Positions 15,528-24,713 of a DNA stretch of 49,815 nt are shown here, piece by piece. The notes under the pieces were generated by a model. It was not told where the DNA came from. It ran no database searches and worked only from the letters and a program-made list of their open reading frames with translations. This stretch comes from JAYRWN01 sp041917975 (lineage in GTDB: Bacteria; Bacteroidota; Bacteroidia; Chitinophagales; Saprospiraceae): assembly GCA_041917975.1 (NCBI GenBank), contig JAYRWN010000126.1:1-49815 (forward strand), read 5' to 3'. Numbering within the stretch: position 1 is the first letter of the stretch; each line of letters opens with the position of its first letter. The position numbers and the translations under genes were made by a program.

Positions 15528-18500
15528 ATGGCTAATTTTTTCAATTTTATTGCCAAACTCTTTAGTAATAAACACGAACGCGATGTTAAAGGGTATTGGC
15601 CTGTAGTGGAAGAAATAAATCAGCATTACGAACGTCTCGGCGTATTATCTAATGATGAACTTAGATCAAAAACACAGGAATTCAAAGAAAGAATAAAAAA
15701 CCACCTCCGGGGAATTCAAGAGGATATAAATACCACAACGAGGGAGGCAGAAGAAACAGAGGATATTAAAGCAAAAGAAGAGTTTTTTAAAAGTATTGAT
15801 GAACTTAAAAAAGAAAAGGATAAACACCTGGAAGATATATTAAAGGAGTTACTTCCGGAGGCTTTTGCGGTCATGAAAGAAACCGCCCGAAGGTTTAAAG
15901 AAAATAAAGTTTTAGAGGTAACGGCTACCGAACATGACCGGGACTTAGCTGCACGAAAAAACTATATATTAATCGATGGTAATCAAGCGAAATACCAAAA
16001 CAGCTGGATGGCAGCCGGAGGCCAAATCGTTTGGGACATGGTCCACTACGATGTACAGTTGATAGGAGGTATGGTGTTGCACGATGGAAAAATAGCTGAA
16101 ATGGCTACCGGTGAAGGAAAAACCTTGGTAGCAACCCTCCCGGCTTACTTAAACGCATTAGGCGAAGAAGGCGTACACATCGTGACAGTTAACGACTATT
16201 TGGCCAAACGGGATAGCGAATGGATCGGACCATTATTTGAGTTTTTAATGATGACAGTTGACTGCATTGACAAATATCAACCGCACTCTCCCAGCCGCAT
16301 TAAAGCATACCATAGCGATGTTACTTATGGCACAAACAGTGAGTTTGGATTCGACTTTTTGAGAGACAACATGGTCAGATCTAAAGAAGAGCTGGTGCAG
16401 CGAAAAGCTCATTATGCCATGGTGGATGAAGTGGATTCTGTGTTGGTGGATGATGCCAGAACACCCCTAATCATTTCTGGACCCGTGGAAGAGGGCGAAG
16501 AAGAACAAGAATATAATGAACTTAAACCAAAAGTTGAAAAACTTATTGAGGTACAACGCAGATTATCAACAGAGTATTTAACCGAAGCTAAACGACTAAT
16601 AAAAGACGGTACAGGTTATGAGGAAGGGGAGGCGGGCATGGCCTTGCTCAGAGCCCACCGCTCTTTGCCCAAGAACAGACCATTAATAAAATTTCTAAGT
16701 GAGGAAGGCGTTAAAGTCACCTTGCAAAGGGCGGAGAACTTCTACATGCAGGAGCAAGAACGTAATATGCCCAAGGTAGATGCTCCGTTATATTTTGTTA
16801 TTGATGAAAAAAATCGTTCCGTACAGCTGACGGAAAAAGGAGCAGAATATCTGGCCAGGGGTGAAAATGATAATGGCTTTTTTGTATTGCCTGACCTCGG
16901 AGTGGAAATGCACAAAATAGATCAATCCGATATTTCTGCATCAGTTAAAAAAGAAACCAGAGAAAAGCTGATTTTAGATTATTCCATTAAATCACGCCGT
17001 TTACATTCAGTAAGTCAATTATTAAAAGCATATACTTTGTTCGAACGCGATGAGGAATATGTGGTAATTGATGGCCAAGTAAAGATTGTGGATGAACAGA
17101 CCGGGAGGATGATGGAGGGTCGCCGGTATTCAGATGGTTTGCACCAAGCATTAGAGGCTAAAGAAAATGTAAAGGTGGGGGAAATGACCCAAACCTATGC
17201 TACTGTTACATTACAAAATTACTTCCGGATGTATCACAAACTAGCTGGGATGACCGGAACAGCCGAGACAGAAGCTGGAGAATTGTGGCAAATCTATAAA
17301 CTTGATGTGGTAGTAATACCTACTAACAAAAAGATAATTCGCGATGACCGGGAAGACCTGGTTTATAAGACGTCGAAAGAAAAATTTAATGCTGCTATAG
17401 AAGAAATCATTAATCTAAGTACAAACGGTCGCCCGGTATTAGTAGGCACAACCTCAGTAGAAATTTCGGAAAAGCTGAGCCGGATGTTAAAAATGCGCAA
17501 TATTGATCATAATGTTCTTAACGCAAAACAACATCAGCGTGAGGCAGAAGTCGTGGCAGAAGCTGGTAAAGCCGGCAAAGTCACCATCGCTACAAACATG
17601 GCTGGACGTGGGACGGATATCAAATTAGGCTCTGGAGTACGAGAAGCCGGTGGATTAGCGATCATTGGTACCGAACGGCATGATTCAAGACGAGTAGATC
17701 GGCAGTTGCGAGGTCGTTCAGGGCGCCAGGGCGATCCCGGATCATCTCAGTTTTATGTATCGTTGGAAGATAACCTCATGCGCCTATTCCATAGTGAAAG
17801 GATTGCGAAGCTGATGGACCGGATGGGCCATAAAGAAGGAGACGTGATACAACACAGCATGGTGACAAAATCCATAGAACGAGCCCAAAAAAAGGTGGAA
17901 GAAAATAACTTTGGCATCCGAAAACGCCTGTTGGAATATGACGACGTCATGAATATTCAACGGGAGGCTATTTATAAAAAACGTAAACATGCACTAGAAG
18001 GAGAGCGCCTGTCTGTGGATATAGGCCAAATGTTTAATTCACTTACTGAAGCAATACTGAGTGAAAATAAACAAAATGGAGATTATGATTCCTTTCTGAC
18101 AGACAGCATAACTAAACTTGGGATGGACCCCGATATAGATCCTGCAGAATTCAAAGAAGCAGGGGCAGAACAACTGCTAGAAAAATTTCAAAAACAGGTC
18201 TGGGAGAATTACCACCGGAAAGGACAACAAATTATTGACTTAGTGTATCCTGTGGTTAAACGGGTTCATGAACAAGAAGGGAAACGTTACAAAAAAATAG
18301 CCGTTCCATATACAGATAATCAATCCAGAGCATTAAATGTAGGAGCAGAAATAGAAGATGGAATCCGGACTAAAGGAAAGTCTATTATTCTGGACATCGA
18401 AAAAACTATAACCCTGGCTTTAATAGATGACAACTGGAAAGAACACCTGCGCAATATGGATGAGTTAAAAGAATCAGTACAGGCGGCCTCATTCGAGCAA

Positions 18501-18845
18501 AAGGACCCCTTGGTAATTTACAAAATGGAAGCTTATAACCTGTTTGAGCAACTCATTTATAATATTAATGTAGATGTAGTGTCTTACCTAATGAAAGGTA
18601 AGCTTATGGTAGAAGGGGGAGAACAACAAACTGTTCGTGAAGCAAAAGAACAAAAAACAGATTTAAGTAAAACAAGTACTAATCGGGAGCGGGAAGAGGA
18701 AGCACGTCGCAAAGCTGCCATGGAAGCTGGACGAGAGGGCCATAAAATAGAAACTGTGGTACGCACAGAAAAGAAAGTCGGTAGAAATGACGATTGTCCC
18801 TGTGGGAGTGGTAAAAAGTATAAACATTGTCATGGTAGGACATAG
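15528..18845 (+). CDS. secA: Preprotein translocase ATPase SecA
   Basis: SecA is the motor that pushes unfolded secretory proteins through SecYEG. The 1105-residue protein is longer than the roughly 900 residues of E. coli SecA, as usual in Bacteroidota. Extra charged insertions lie near residues 50-110 and 330-440. Motifs are Walker A MATGEGKTLVATLPAYL near 189-205, VDEVDSVLVDDARTPLIISG near 300-319, helicase motif NMAGRGTDIKLGSG near 691-704, and QLRGRSGRQGDPGSSQFYVS near 724-743. The C-terminus has a zinc-binding SecB/lipid contact CPCGSGKKYKHCHG. The frame is intact. The 3' end overlaps the SPOR gene by 14 bases. Confidence 0.97.
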   Translation: MANFFNFIAKLFSNKHERDVKGYWPVVEEINQHYERLGVLSNDELRSKTQEFKERIKNHLRGIQEDINTTTREAEETEDIKAKEEFFKSIDELKKEKDKHLEDILKELLPEAFAVMKETARRFKENKVLEVTATEHDRDLAARKNYILIDGNQAKYQNSWMAAGGQIVWDMVHYDVQLIGGMVLHDGKIAEMATGEGKTLVATLPAYLNALGEEGVHIVTVNDYLAKRDSEWIGPLFEFLMMTVDCIDKYQPHSPSRIKAYHSDVTYGTNSEFGFDFLRDNMVRSKEELVQRKAHYAMVDEVDSVLVDDARTPLIISGPVEEGEEEQEYNELKPKVEKLIEVQRRLSTEYLTEAKRLIKDGTGYEEGEAGMALLRAHRSLPKNRPLIKFLSEEGVKVTLQRAENFYMQEQERNMPKVDAPLYFVIDEKNRSVQLTEKGAEYLARGENDNGFFVLPDLGVEMHKIDQSDISASVKKETREKLILDYSIKSRRLHSVSQLLKAYTLFERDEEYVVIDGQVKIVDEQTGRMMEGRRYSDGLHQALEAKENVKVGEMTQTYATVTLQNYFRMYHKLAGMTGTAETEAGELWQIYKLDVVVIPTNKKIIRDDREDLVYKTSKEKFNAAIEEIINLSTNGRPVLVGTTSVEISEKLSRMLKMRNIDHNVLNAKQHQREAEVVAEAGKAGKVTIATNMAGRGTDIKLGSGVREAGGLAIIGTERHDSRRVDRQLRGRSGRQGDPGSSQFYVSLEDNLMRLFHSERIAKLMDRMGHKEGDVIQHSMVTKSIERAQKKVEENNFGIRKRLLEYDDVMNIQREAIYKKRKHALEGERLSVDIGQMFNSLTEAILSENKQNGDYDSFLTDSITKLGMDPDIDPAEFKEAGAEQLLEKFQKQVWENYHRKGQQIIDLVYPVVKRVHEQEGKRYKKIAVPYTDNQSRALNVGAEIEDGIRTKGKSIILDIEKTITLALIDDNWKEHLRNMDELKESVQAASFEQKDPLVIYKMEAYNLFEQLIYNINVDVVSYLMKGKLMVEGGEQQTVREAKEQKTDLSKTSTNREREEEARRKAAMEAGREGHKIETVVRTEKKVGRNDDCPCGSGKKYKHCHGRT

Positions 18846-19236
18846 ACTCTTACATGTAGTAATTAGGCTCCTGTGTTATTTATCGGCTGTGCCCGCTATA
18901 ACGGGTCAAGTTTTAATAGAACATGAAAACGCTAAAATGGAAGAGGTGATTACCTGGTATAGATCGGTCAACAAAGGTCAAAAGACACTTAAGGGCTGGA
19001 CCATTCAAATTTTGTCAACGCGCGATCGACGGGAAATGGAATCAGAAATGTCTATTTTTAGGCAAAGATTTCCCGAACTAAGTATCAGACAAGTATATAA
19101 TGAGCCCTATTATACGCTTAAAGTAGGCAGTTTTGTAAGCAAAATGGAAGCTTTGGGTTTGAGGGGTTATCTGCAGCGGTATTATAACTATGCAATTTTA
19201 TCTCAAGAAAACGTTAGAAAAGAAGATTACAATTAA
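18832..19236 (+). CDS. SPOR-domain protein with signal peptide
   Basis: Starting at ATG 18832 the product has 134 residues. The N-terminus is a signal peptide with a basic start (MVGHRLLHVVIRLL) and a hydrophobic core ending near AITGQV. The C-terminal half (about residues 58-125) looks like a SPOR domain: GWTIQILSTRDRREMESEM, then YNEPYYTLKVGSFVSKMEALGL. SPOR domains bind septal peptidoglycan stripped of side chains, so a periplasmic wall-binding role is likely. Earlier in-frame starts exist but would lie deep inside secA. rodA follows with no gap, which supports a cell-wall role. Confidence 0.78.
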   Translation: MVGHRLLHVVIRLLCYLSAVPAITGQVLIEHENAKMEEVITWYRSVNKGQKTLKGWTIQILSTRDRREMESEMSIFRQRFPELSIRQVYNEPYYTLKVGSFVSKMEALGLRGYLQRYYNYAILSQENVRKEDYN

Positions 19237-20628
19237 GTGATAAGGGTCGGTAAAAGCATTGATTGGTTGACATTTATGTTATATGCTAGCTTAGCCTTGA
19301 TCGGCGGGTTGATGGTTTTTGCTGCAGAGTACCCCAAAAATGACTTTGAGTGGCAAGCCCTGTTTGAGGCCCCGACTAAACAATTGTGGTGGGTCGTTAT
19401 TTCACTAGTCGTTTTTGGACTGGTTTTTATGGTTGAAACAAAATTCTGGCAAACCTTTGCATATGTGATTTATGCTGTTACGCTCGCGCTTCTTGTCCTG
19501 GTATTATTTTTTGGGAGTACTAAAAAAGGAGCAACAGCCTGGTTTAACCTTGCCGGATTTTCTTTACAACCCTCAGAACTGGCCAAATTAGGTACTTGTC
19601 TGGCCCTGTCTAGTTATTTGGGCTATTATAAAACCAAACTATCAAACCCCAAGTCAATAATCATTTGCATTGCCATTTTTATGTTTCCAGCTGCCCTGGT
19701 GTTACTTCAACCTGATGCAGGATCTACTTTAACCTTTATGTCATTTTTTGTGGTCCTGTTTAGGGAGGGTTTAAACCCCAATTTGTACATAGTTGCTCTA
19801 TTGTTAATAACCATATTTATCACATCATTAATCTTTCCACTTATTCACCTTTTTAGCGCCGCCACTATTGTAGCTAATTTTATACTATTACTTTATCAAA
19901 AAAGGAGTCGAAATTGGTGGATATCTTTTGCAAGTATTTTTGTGTTTTCCATAATTGCCATGATGTTCAATTGGGGTGTAGAGTCGCTGATTGTCAATCT
20001 CGGTTTGTGCATAACCCTTTTATATAATGGAATAAAAAAAGGCCAATATAGAACAATGATAGGCCTTGCTTCAATACTCATGGTATGCATGGGGTTTGCT
20101 TATACTGCCCGAACTATTTTCGACAAAGTTTTGGAACCCCACCAGCAGGATCGCATTAACGTATGGCTCCGTCCGGAATTGAGCGATCCAAGAGGAGCAT
20201 TGTATAATGTTTTGCAGTCTAAGTACGCCATTGGAGCGGGAGGATTTGCGGGCAAAGGATTTCTGCAAGGCACAATGACGAAACTTAATTATGTCCCGGA
20301 GCAAGCTACAGACTTTATTTTCAGTACCATTGGTGAAGAACAGGGGTTTATAGGTGTTACAGCCATTATTATCATCTTTCTCATGCTTATAACGCGCATT
20401 ACCATGATCGGCGAACGTGCGAAAACAGCATTTGGTCGAACATACGCCTATTCAGTAGCCGGATTTCTATTTGTACATTTTTTTATTAATATAGGCATGA
20501 CCATGGGATTAATGCCGGTAATAGGCATCCCGTTGCCGTTAGTTAGCAAAGGAGGAACCTCATTATTATCATTTAGCATCATGATGGGGATACTGATGAA
20601 AATGGACCTGGAAAGGACAAGAGGATGA
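19237..20628 (+). CDS. rodA: Rod-shape peptidoglycan glycosyltransferase RodA
   Basis: RodA is a SEDS-family membrane glycosyltransferase that polymerises lipid II during elongation. The 463-residue protein has ten or more membrane helices. It shows the family motifs GATAWFNLAGFSLQPSELAK near residues 94-113, FSTIGEEQGFIGV near 364-376, and the C-terminal PLPLVSKGGTSLLSFSIMMGILM near 430-452. It is longer than typical RodA because of an insertion with extra hydrophobic segments near residues 190-290, common in Bacteroidota. The start is GTG directly after the SPOR stop; its end overlaps tgt by four bases. No mreB, mreC or pbp2 gene is present. Confidence 0.93.
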   Translation: MIRVGKSIDWLTFMLYASLALIGGLMVFAAEYPKNDFEWQALFEAPTKQLWWVVISLVVFGLVFMVETKFWQTFAYVIYAVTLALLVLVLFFGSTKKGATAWFNLAGFSLQPSELAKLGTCLALSSYLGYYKTKLSNPKSIIICIAIFMFPAALVLLQPDAGSTLTFMSFFVVLFREGLNPNLYIVALLLITIFITSLIFPLIHLFSAATIVANFILLLYQKRSRNWWISFASIFVFSIIAMMFNWGVESLIVNLGLCITLLYNGIKKGQYRTMIGLASILMVCMGFAYTARTIFDKVLEPHQQDRINVWLRPELSDPRGALYNVLQSKYAIGAGGFAGKGFLQGTMTKLNYVPEQATDFIFSTIGEEQGFIGVTAIIIIFLMLITRITMIGERAKTAFGRTYAYSVAGFLFVHFFINIGMTMGLMPVIGIPLPLVSKGGTSLLSFSIMMGILMKMDLERTRG

Positions 20629-21761
20629 AGACCTGGTTTATTGTACAGCATGCGGACAAGAATACCAAGGCTCGCGCAGGAACTATACTTACCGATCATG
20701 GTGCGATAGATACACCTATATTTATGCCAGTAGGAACCGAGGGAACCGTAAAAGGACTTACACAAGAGCACTTGGTGAATAGTGTAGATGCGCAAATTAT
20801 TTTGGGCAACACGTACCATTTATACCTAAGGCCAGGAACTCCAACGTTGATCTCGGCCGGAGGATTGCACCAATTTATTAACTGGTCCAAACCTATGCTT
20901 ACCGATAGTGGGGGGTACCAAATTTTTTCTTTAAGCGATATCAGGAAAATTACGGCAGAAGGTGTGATTTTCAAATCTCATCTGGATGGGAGCAAACACT
21001 TGTTTTCACCAGAAAACAATATCACCATACAACGTGAGATTGGTGCAGACTTGTTTATGGCCCTGGATGAATGTACGCCATACCCATGTGATAAAAAATA
21101 TGCGCGGAAGTCTCTAAAAATAACTCTTGGCTGGTTAGATCGGTGTTGGCAGGCTTATCGACAAACCTCGCCCAACTATGACTATGATCAATTATTTATT
21201 CCTATCATCCAGGGTTCAGTTTATGAAGACTTAAGGATTGAATCGACGCAAGAGGTCTTATCATACAAAACACCTATCGTGGCTATCGGTGGCTTATCGG
21301 TAGGAGAGCCAGAAGACCTGCTGTATGGCATTACTCAGCGAGTCTGTGAGCAAATTCCGAGTCAAACCGGAAGATATCTGATGGGTGTTGGAACCCCGTC
21401 GAACCTGCTGCACTGCATTGAAGCAGGAGTAGATATGTTTGATTGTGTATTGCCTACCCGCAATGCACGGCATGGCTTGATTTATACCAGCGAAGGGATA
21501 GTTCATATTAAAAATGCCAAATGGAAAAATGATTTTTCGCCCATAGACCGTGAAAGCGAAGCTGAAGAAAGCCAAAAATACTCCAAAGCGTATTTACACC
21601 ATTTGATTCGCGGCGGCGAAATGCTCGGTGCAACCCTGGCCAGTATTCAAAACCTTAGTTTTTTCCTCCAGCTTATGAAACAAGCTCGAGCCCAAATTCT
21701 ACATGACAATTTCTCATGGTGGAAAAACAGCATCTTACCTGAAATTAGTCGTAAACTGTAA
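20625..21761 (+). CDS. tgt: tRNA-guanine transglycosylase (queuosine)
   Basis: TGT exchanges G34 of tRNAs with GUN anticodons for preQ1. The 378-residue protein is of normal length and carries FMPVGTEGTVKGLT near residues 33-46, the catalytic Asp in LTDSGGYQIFSLS near 90-102, the second catalytic Asp in MFDCVLPTRNARHG near 271-284, and YLHHLIRGGEMLGATLASIQN near the end. The usual zinc-binding C-x-C-x2-C cluster between the last two motifs is absent; the segment reads DRESEAEESQKYSKAYLHH. Bacteroidota TGTs I recall also lack these cysteines. It overlaps rodA by four bases and precedes the LptF/G gene by five. Confidence 0.93.
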   Translation: MKTWFIVQHADKNTKARAGTILTDHGAIDTPIFMPVGTEGTVKGLTQEHLVNSVDAQIILGNTYHLYLRPGTPTLISAGGLHQFINWSKPMLTDSGGYQIFSLSDIRKITAEGVIFKSHLDGSKHLFSPENNITIQREIGADLFMALDECTPYPCDKKYARKSLKITLGWLDRCWQAYRQTSPNYDYDQLFIPIIQGSVYEDLRIESTQEVLSYKTPIVAIGGLSVGEPEDLLYGITQRVCEQIPSQTGRYLMGVGTPSNLLHCIEAGVDMFDCVLPTRNARHGLIYTSEGIVHIKNAKWKNDFSPIDRESEAEESQKYSKAYLHHLIRGGEMLGATLASIQNLSFFLQLMKQARAQILHDNFSWWKNSILPEISRKL

Positions 21762-21766
21762 ACAGA

Positions 21767-22858
21767 ATGACCATTTTAGACCGCTATTTGGTAAGCAAAT
21801 ACATGAAGACTTTTTTCTTCACGGTCTTATTGTTTTCCATTATTGCGGTGGTCATTGACTTCAGTGAAAAACTTGAAAAATTCATTGACAATAAAGTTCC
21901 AGCCCGGGAAGTGCTCGGTGATTATTATTTAAATTATGTGCCAGACATCAATGCTATTTTATGGCCACTGTTTGCCTTGATTGCGGTGGTCTTTTTCTGT
22001 TCCCGGCTGGCAAAAAATGTAGAGTTTGTGGCCATGTTTAGCTCGGGACTAGGCATTAACCGCTTGTTAAAGCCATTTTTATGGTCTTCAGCAATAATTA
22101 TGACTATTTTACTTATTGCTAATCATTTGTTATTGCCTATTACAAACAAAACTAAACTAGCCTTTGAAAACAAATATATCACACCCCAACGCAGTACCCC
22201 GAGGAATACTTCCATCCACACCTTTATTGGACCGGATATAAAAATATTTATTCGTTATTACAACCATACAGACAGTTCGGCCAGTGATGCTTACATCGAA
22301 CGGTATGAACAAGGACGAATAGTCGAATACACCAAAATTGGCCGACTTAAATATTTAGGAAAAGATGACCTCTGGAAAATTCATGATATTGAGAAATATG
22401 CACTGGATTCCGCCAACAATTTCGTTGTTTTCGGTAAAAAAGAGACCGGAGGTCAGGACACCACTCTGTATTTACGACCTGATGATTTTTTGGAGTGGAA
22501 ATATGATGAAAAAAGACTAACCACTCCCCAAATATTAACTCATCTAGAACGTCAAAAAGAACGAGGGTCACAAAATGTAAAACCATTCAAAGTGGAGCTC
22601 TATCGGCGAACGGCTGAGCCGATGTCCATACTAATTCTATCACTTATCGGTATGGCTGTGGGATCAAAAAAAACACGGGGAGGGATGGGGGTTCATTTAG
22701 CTGTGGGCATATCCTTGGGCGCCTTATTTGTTTTTCTATCCAAGCTATCCATTTCGTTTGCCAATAATCCAGATCTAAACCCGTTTATAGGAGTGTGGAT
22801 TCCCAATATAGTTTTTGGAGGGGTCGCCTGGTGGCTAATAAAAAAGGCCCAACAATGA
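21767..22858 (+). CDS. LptF/LptG family lipopolysaccharide-export permease
   Basis: The 363-residue protein has the YjgP/YjgQ architecture: an N-terminal start MTILDRYLVSKYMKTFFFTVLLF, membrane helices near residues 12-35, 55-80 and 100-120, a periplasmic beta-jellyroll-like region (about 130-265), and three C-terminal helices with EPMSILILSLIGMAVG near 283-298. LptF and LptG form the transmembrane half of the LptB2FG ABC transporter that extracts LPS from the inner membrane. Bacteroidota often encode F and G as near-identical unlinked genes, so I do not choose between them. It is the last gene of the secA-tgt run. Confidence 0.88.
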   Translation: MTILDRYLVSKYMKTFFFTVLLFSIIAVVIDFSEKLEKFIDNKVPAREVLGDYYLNYVPDINAILWPLFALIAVVFFCSRLAKNVEFVAMFSSGLGINRLLKPFLWSSAIIMTILLIANHLLLPITNKTKLAFENKYITPQRSTPRNTSIHTFIGPDIKIFIRYYNHTDSSASDAYIERYEQGRIVEYTKIGRLKYLGKDDLWKIHDIEKYALDSANNFVVFGKKETGGQDTTLYLRPDDFLEWKYDEKRLTTPQILTHLERQKERGSQNVKPFKVELYRRTAEPMSILILSLIGMAVGSKKTRGGMGVHLAVGISLGALFVFLSKLSISFANNPDLNPFIGVWIPNIVFGGVAWWLIKKAQQ

Positions 22859-23015
22859 AAGTTAAATAAAATTTAAATTTTTCAATTTTTTCTGAAACAA
22901 CAAGAATCATTCTAAATAACATACGTTTGTTATGTGTCTGTATATCAACTAAATATAAAAATGTAAAATTAAATATGACAAATGCGCAAGGTAAAAACGA
23001 TGTTATCACCTCTAT

Positions 23016-23038
23016 TTTGCATAGGTTTGCATAACCTA
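23016..23038. promoter_or_regulatory. Direct and inverted repeat upstream of the ECF sigma gene
   Basis: TTTGCATA occurs twice with a ten-base period (23016-23023 and 23026-23033), one turn of the helix. TAGGTT (23022-23027) and AACCTA (23033-23038) form a perfect inverted repeat around TGCAT. The block ends four bases before the presumed -33 region of the sigma-factor promoter, where a repressor or activator could act. The rest of the 235-base gap (22859-23093) is AT-rich with no further recognisable feature. Confidence 0.35.
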
Positions 23039-23042
23039 GCCA

Positions 23043-23073
23043 TTGTTTTTTGTTTAATCTTTCAGTATATTTG
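23043..23073 (+). promoter_or_regulatory. Bacteroidota-type promoter of the ECF sigma gene
   Basis: TATATTTG at 23066-23073 is a full match to the -7 consensus TAnnTTTG, and TTG at 23043-23045 lies 20 bases upstream as a -33 element. The ATG of the sigma gene follows 20 bases after the -7 box. The same octamer occurs in the tRNA-Val promoter at 42445-42452. Confidence 0.5.
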
Positions 23074-23093
23074 TTAAACAAAACTTATAGATT

Positions 23094-23627
23094 ATGTCTA
23101 TCCTGGAGTTTAATTCTAAGTTCATCAAAATGACCAGTGTTTTACAGGCGTTTGCCTATAACCTGACTAAAGATTTTGAAGAATCACAGGATCTTTATCA
23201 AGAAACAGCGTTTAGGGCATTAAGCAATCGCGATAAGTTCATGCCAGGCACTAATTTTAAAGCCTGGGTTATGACCATTATGAAAAACATTTTTATAAAC
23301 AACTATCGCAAAAAAGTTAAAGCCAACACCATTATTGATACCACCGACAATCTCTATTATATTAATTCGGGGGACACAATCATCTTTAATCGCGCTGATT
23401 CGGACATCATGATGCAAGAATTGAACACCATGATTAAAGAACTGGATGATAGCATACGGGTACCTTTCGAGATGCACTACATCGGGTATAAGTATCAGGA
23501 GATTGCAGATAAACTTGAACTTCCTCTCGGCACAGTAAAAAGCCGTATCTTTTTTGCACGCAAAGCCTTAAAAGAGATGATTTTAAGGAGATATCCCAAG
23601 CTTTACAAAAACTTTTCTCTCAATTAA
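23094..23627 (+). CDS. ECF-type RNA polymerase sigma factor
   Basis: The 177-residue protein has sigma region 2 at about residues 10-75 (DLYQETAFRALSNRDKF, then FKAWVMTIMKNIFINNYRKK) and region 4 at about 115-165 with the helix-turn-helix YKYQEIADKLELPLGTVKSRI. No region 3 or anti-sigma gene is adjacent, so it is a stand-alone ECF factor that could be controlled at its own transcription; a clear promoter and a repeat block precede it. Sequences of this kind are strongly conserved across Bacteroidota, often annotated only as sigma-70 family. It is followed eleven bases later by mutY, and its regulon cannot be told. Confidence 0.92.
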   Translation: MSILEFNSKFIKMTSVLQAFAYNLTKDFEESQDLYQETAFRALSNRDKFMPGTNFKAWVMTIMKNIFINNYRKKVKANTIIDTTDNLYYINSGDTIIFNRADSDIMMQELNTMIKELDDSIRVPFEMHYIGYKYQEIADKLELPLGTVKSRIFFARKALKEMILRRYPKLYKNFSLN

Positions 23628-23638
23628 TTAAGACGGAG

Positions 23639-24709
23639 GTGAACAGGGAAGAAAAGAAACACTTTTTTTCCAACAGCATTTTATTTTGGGCCAGTTCCAA
23701 TAATCGCAACCTTCCCTGGAAAACTTCGGATCCCTATAAAATATGGGTCAGCGAAATCATTTTACAACAGACTCAAGTCAAACAAGGCTTGCCTTATTAT
23801 CAAAAGTTCATTGAACGGTTTCCCAGTGTAATTTCTCTGGCCGAAGCCAACCTGGATGAAGTTTACAATTACTGGAAAGGCCTGGGGTATTATTCCCGAG
23901 CACGCTACCTACATGAAACAGCAGAAATTATTGTTGAGCAACATCAGGGTATTTTTCCTCGAACTTCAGTACAGTTAAAGAAGTTAAAAGGCATAGGAGA
24001 TTACACCGCCAGGGCCATTGCCTCCTTTGCATTCAATGAGGCAATCGGTGTATTGGATGGAAATGTGCATCGCGTATTGTCCCGGTATTTTGGAATTCAT
24101 AAAACAATGGAAAAAAGTGCAGACAAGCATTATTACCAAATGTTGGCTAATGCACTAGTACCCAGCCAAAGCAGCTCAGGTATTTATAACCAAGCCATTA
24201 TGGATTTTGGGGCCCTGCTTTGCACACCGCGGCTACCGGATTGCGATCAGTGTCCCCTTCAGAGCCAGTGTGCGGCATTTAAAAAAAACAAGGTTGAAAT
24301 TTTGCCACCTGTAAAGAAAAAAATACCAGTCAAGCAACGATTTTTTATTTATTTCCTTGTTCAAAATAAACACGGAGACATTTTAATTGCACAGCGTGAC
24401 CTCAAAGATATCTGGGCGAAACTGTATGAACTGCCAGGAATAGAAATTTTCAAAGAAAGCCAACTATTAGAAGAGACTGACCATAACCCAACCCAGTTAG
24501 GCATTGAGACACACAACATATCCGAAAGGCTATCGTTTTCGCCTATTAAACACCAATTGTCCCATCAAACGTTATACATACGCTTTGAACGGATTAATTG
24601 CCAGGAATTTGTCTTTGGTTCTCGTTTTCGGAAAATCAATCGGAAAAACTTGAGTAACTTTGCCTTTCCCAAACCCATTCAGTCTTTCTTATCAATTCAA
24701 AAATTTTAA
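23639..24709 (+). CDS. mutY: A/G-specific adenine glycosylase
   Basis: MutY removes adenine paired with 8-oxoguanine. The 356-residue protein has the catalytic region WVSEIILQQTQVKQG near residues 34-48, the helix-hairpin-helix LKKLKGIGDYTARAIASFAF near 117-136 with the catalytic Asp in GVLDGNVHRVLSRY near 142-155, and the 4Fe-4S cluster ligands C-x6-C-x2-C-x5-C in CTPRLPDCDQCPLQSQC near 198-214. A NUDIX-like C-terminal domain (about 230-350) recognises the 8-oxoG. The start is GTG at 23639 with GGAGG immediately upstream, one of the few clear ribosome-binding sites here. ssb follows after four bases. Confidence 0.94.
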   Translation: MNREEKKHFFSNSILFWASSNNRNLPWKTSDPYKIWVSEIILQQTQVKQGLPYYQKFIERFPSVISLAEANLDEVYNYWKGLGYYSRARYLHETAEIIVEQHQGIFPRTSVQLKKLKGIGDYTARAIASFAFNEAIGVLDGNVHRVLSRYFGIHKTMEKSADKHYYQMLANALVPSQSSSGIYNQAIMDFGALLCTPRLPDCDQCPLQSQCAAFKKNKVEILPPVKKKIPVKQRFFIYFLVQNKHGDILIAQRDLKDIWAKLYELPGIEIFKESQLLEETDHNPTQLGIETHNISERLSFSPIKHQLSHQTLYIRFERINCQEFVFGSRFRKINRKNLSNFAFPKPIQSFLSIQKF

Positions 24710-24713
24710 CAAC

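Noticed and set aside
24660..24713. Upstream start for ssb inside mutY
   Set aside because: SSB proteins begin with the MINKVILIGNLG-type sequence, which starts at ATG 24714; the extra residues come from the mutY end in another frame.
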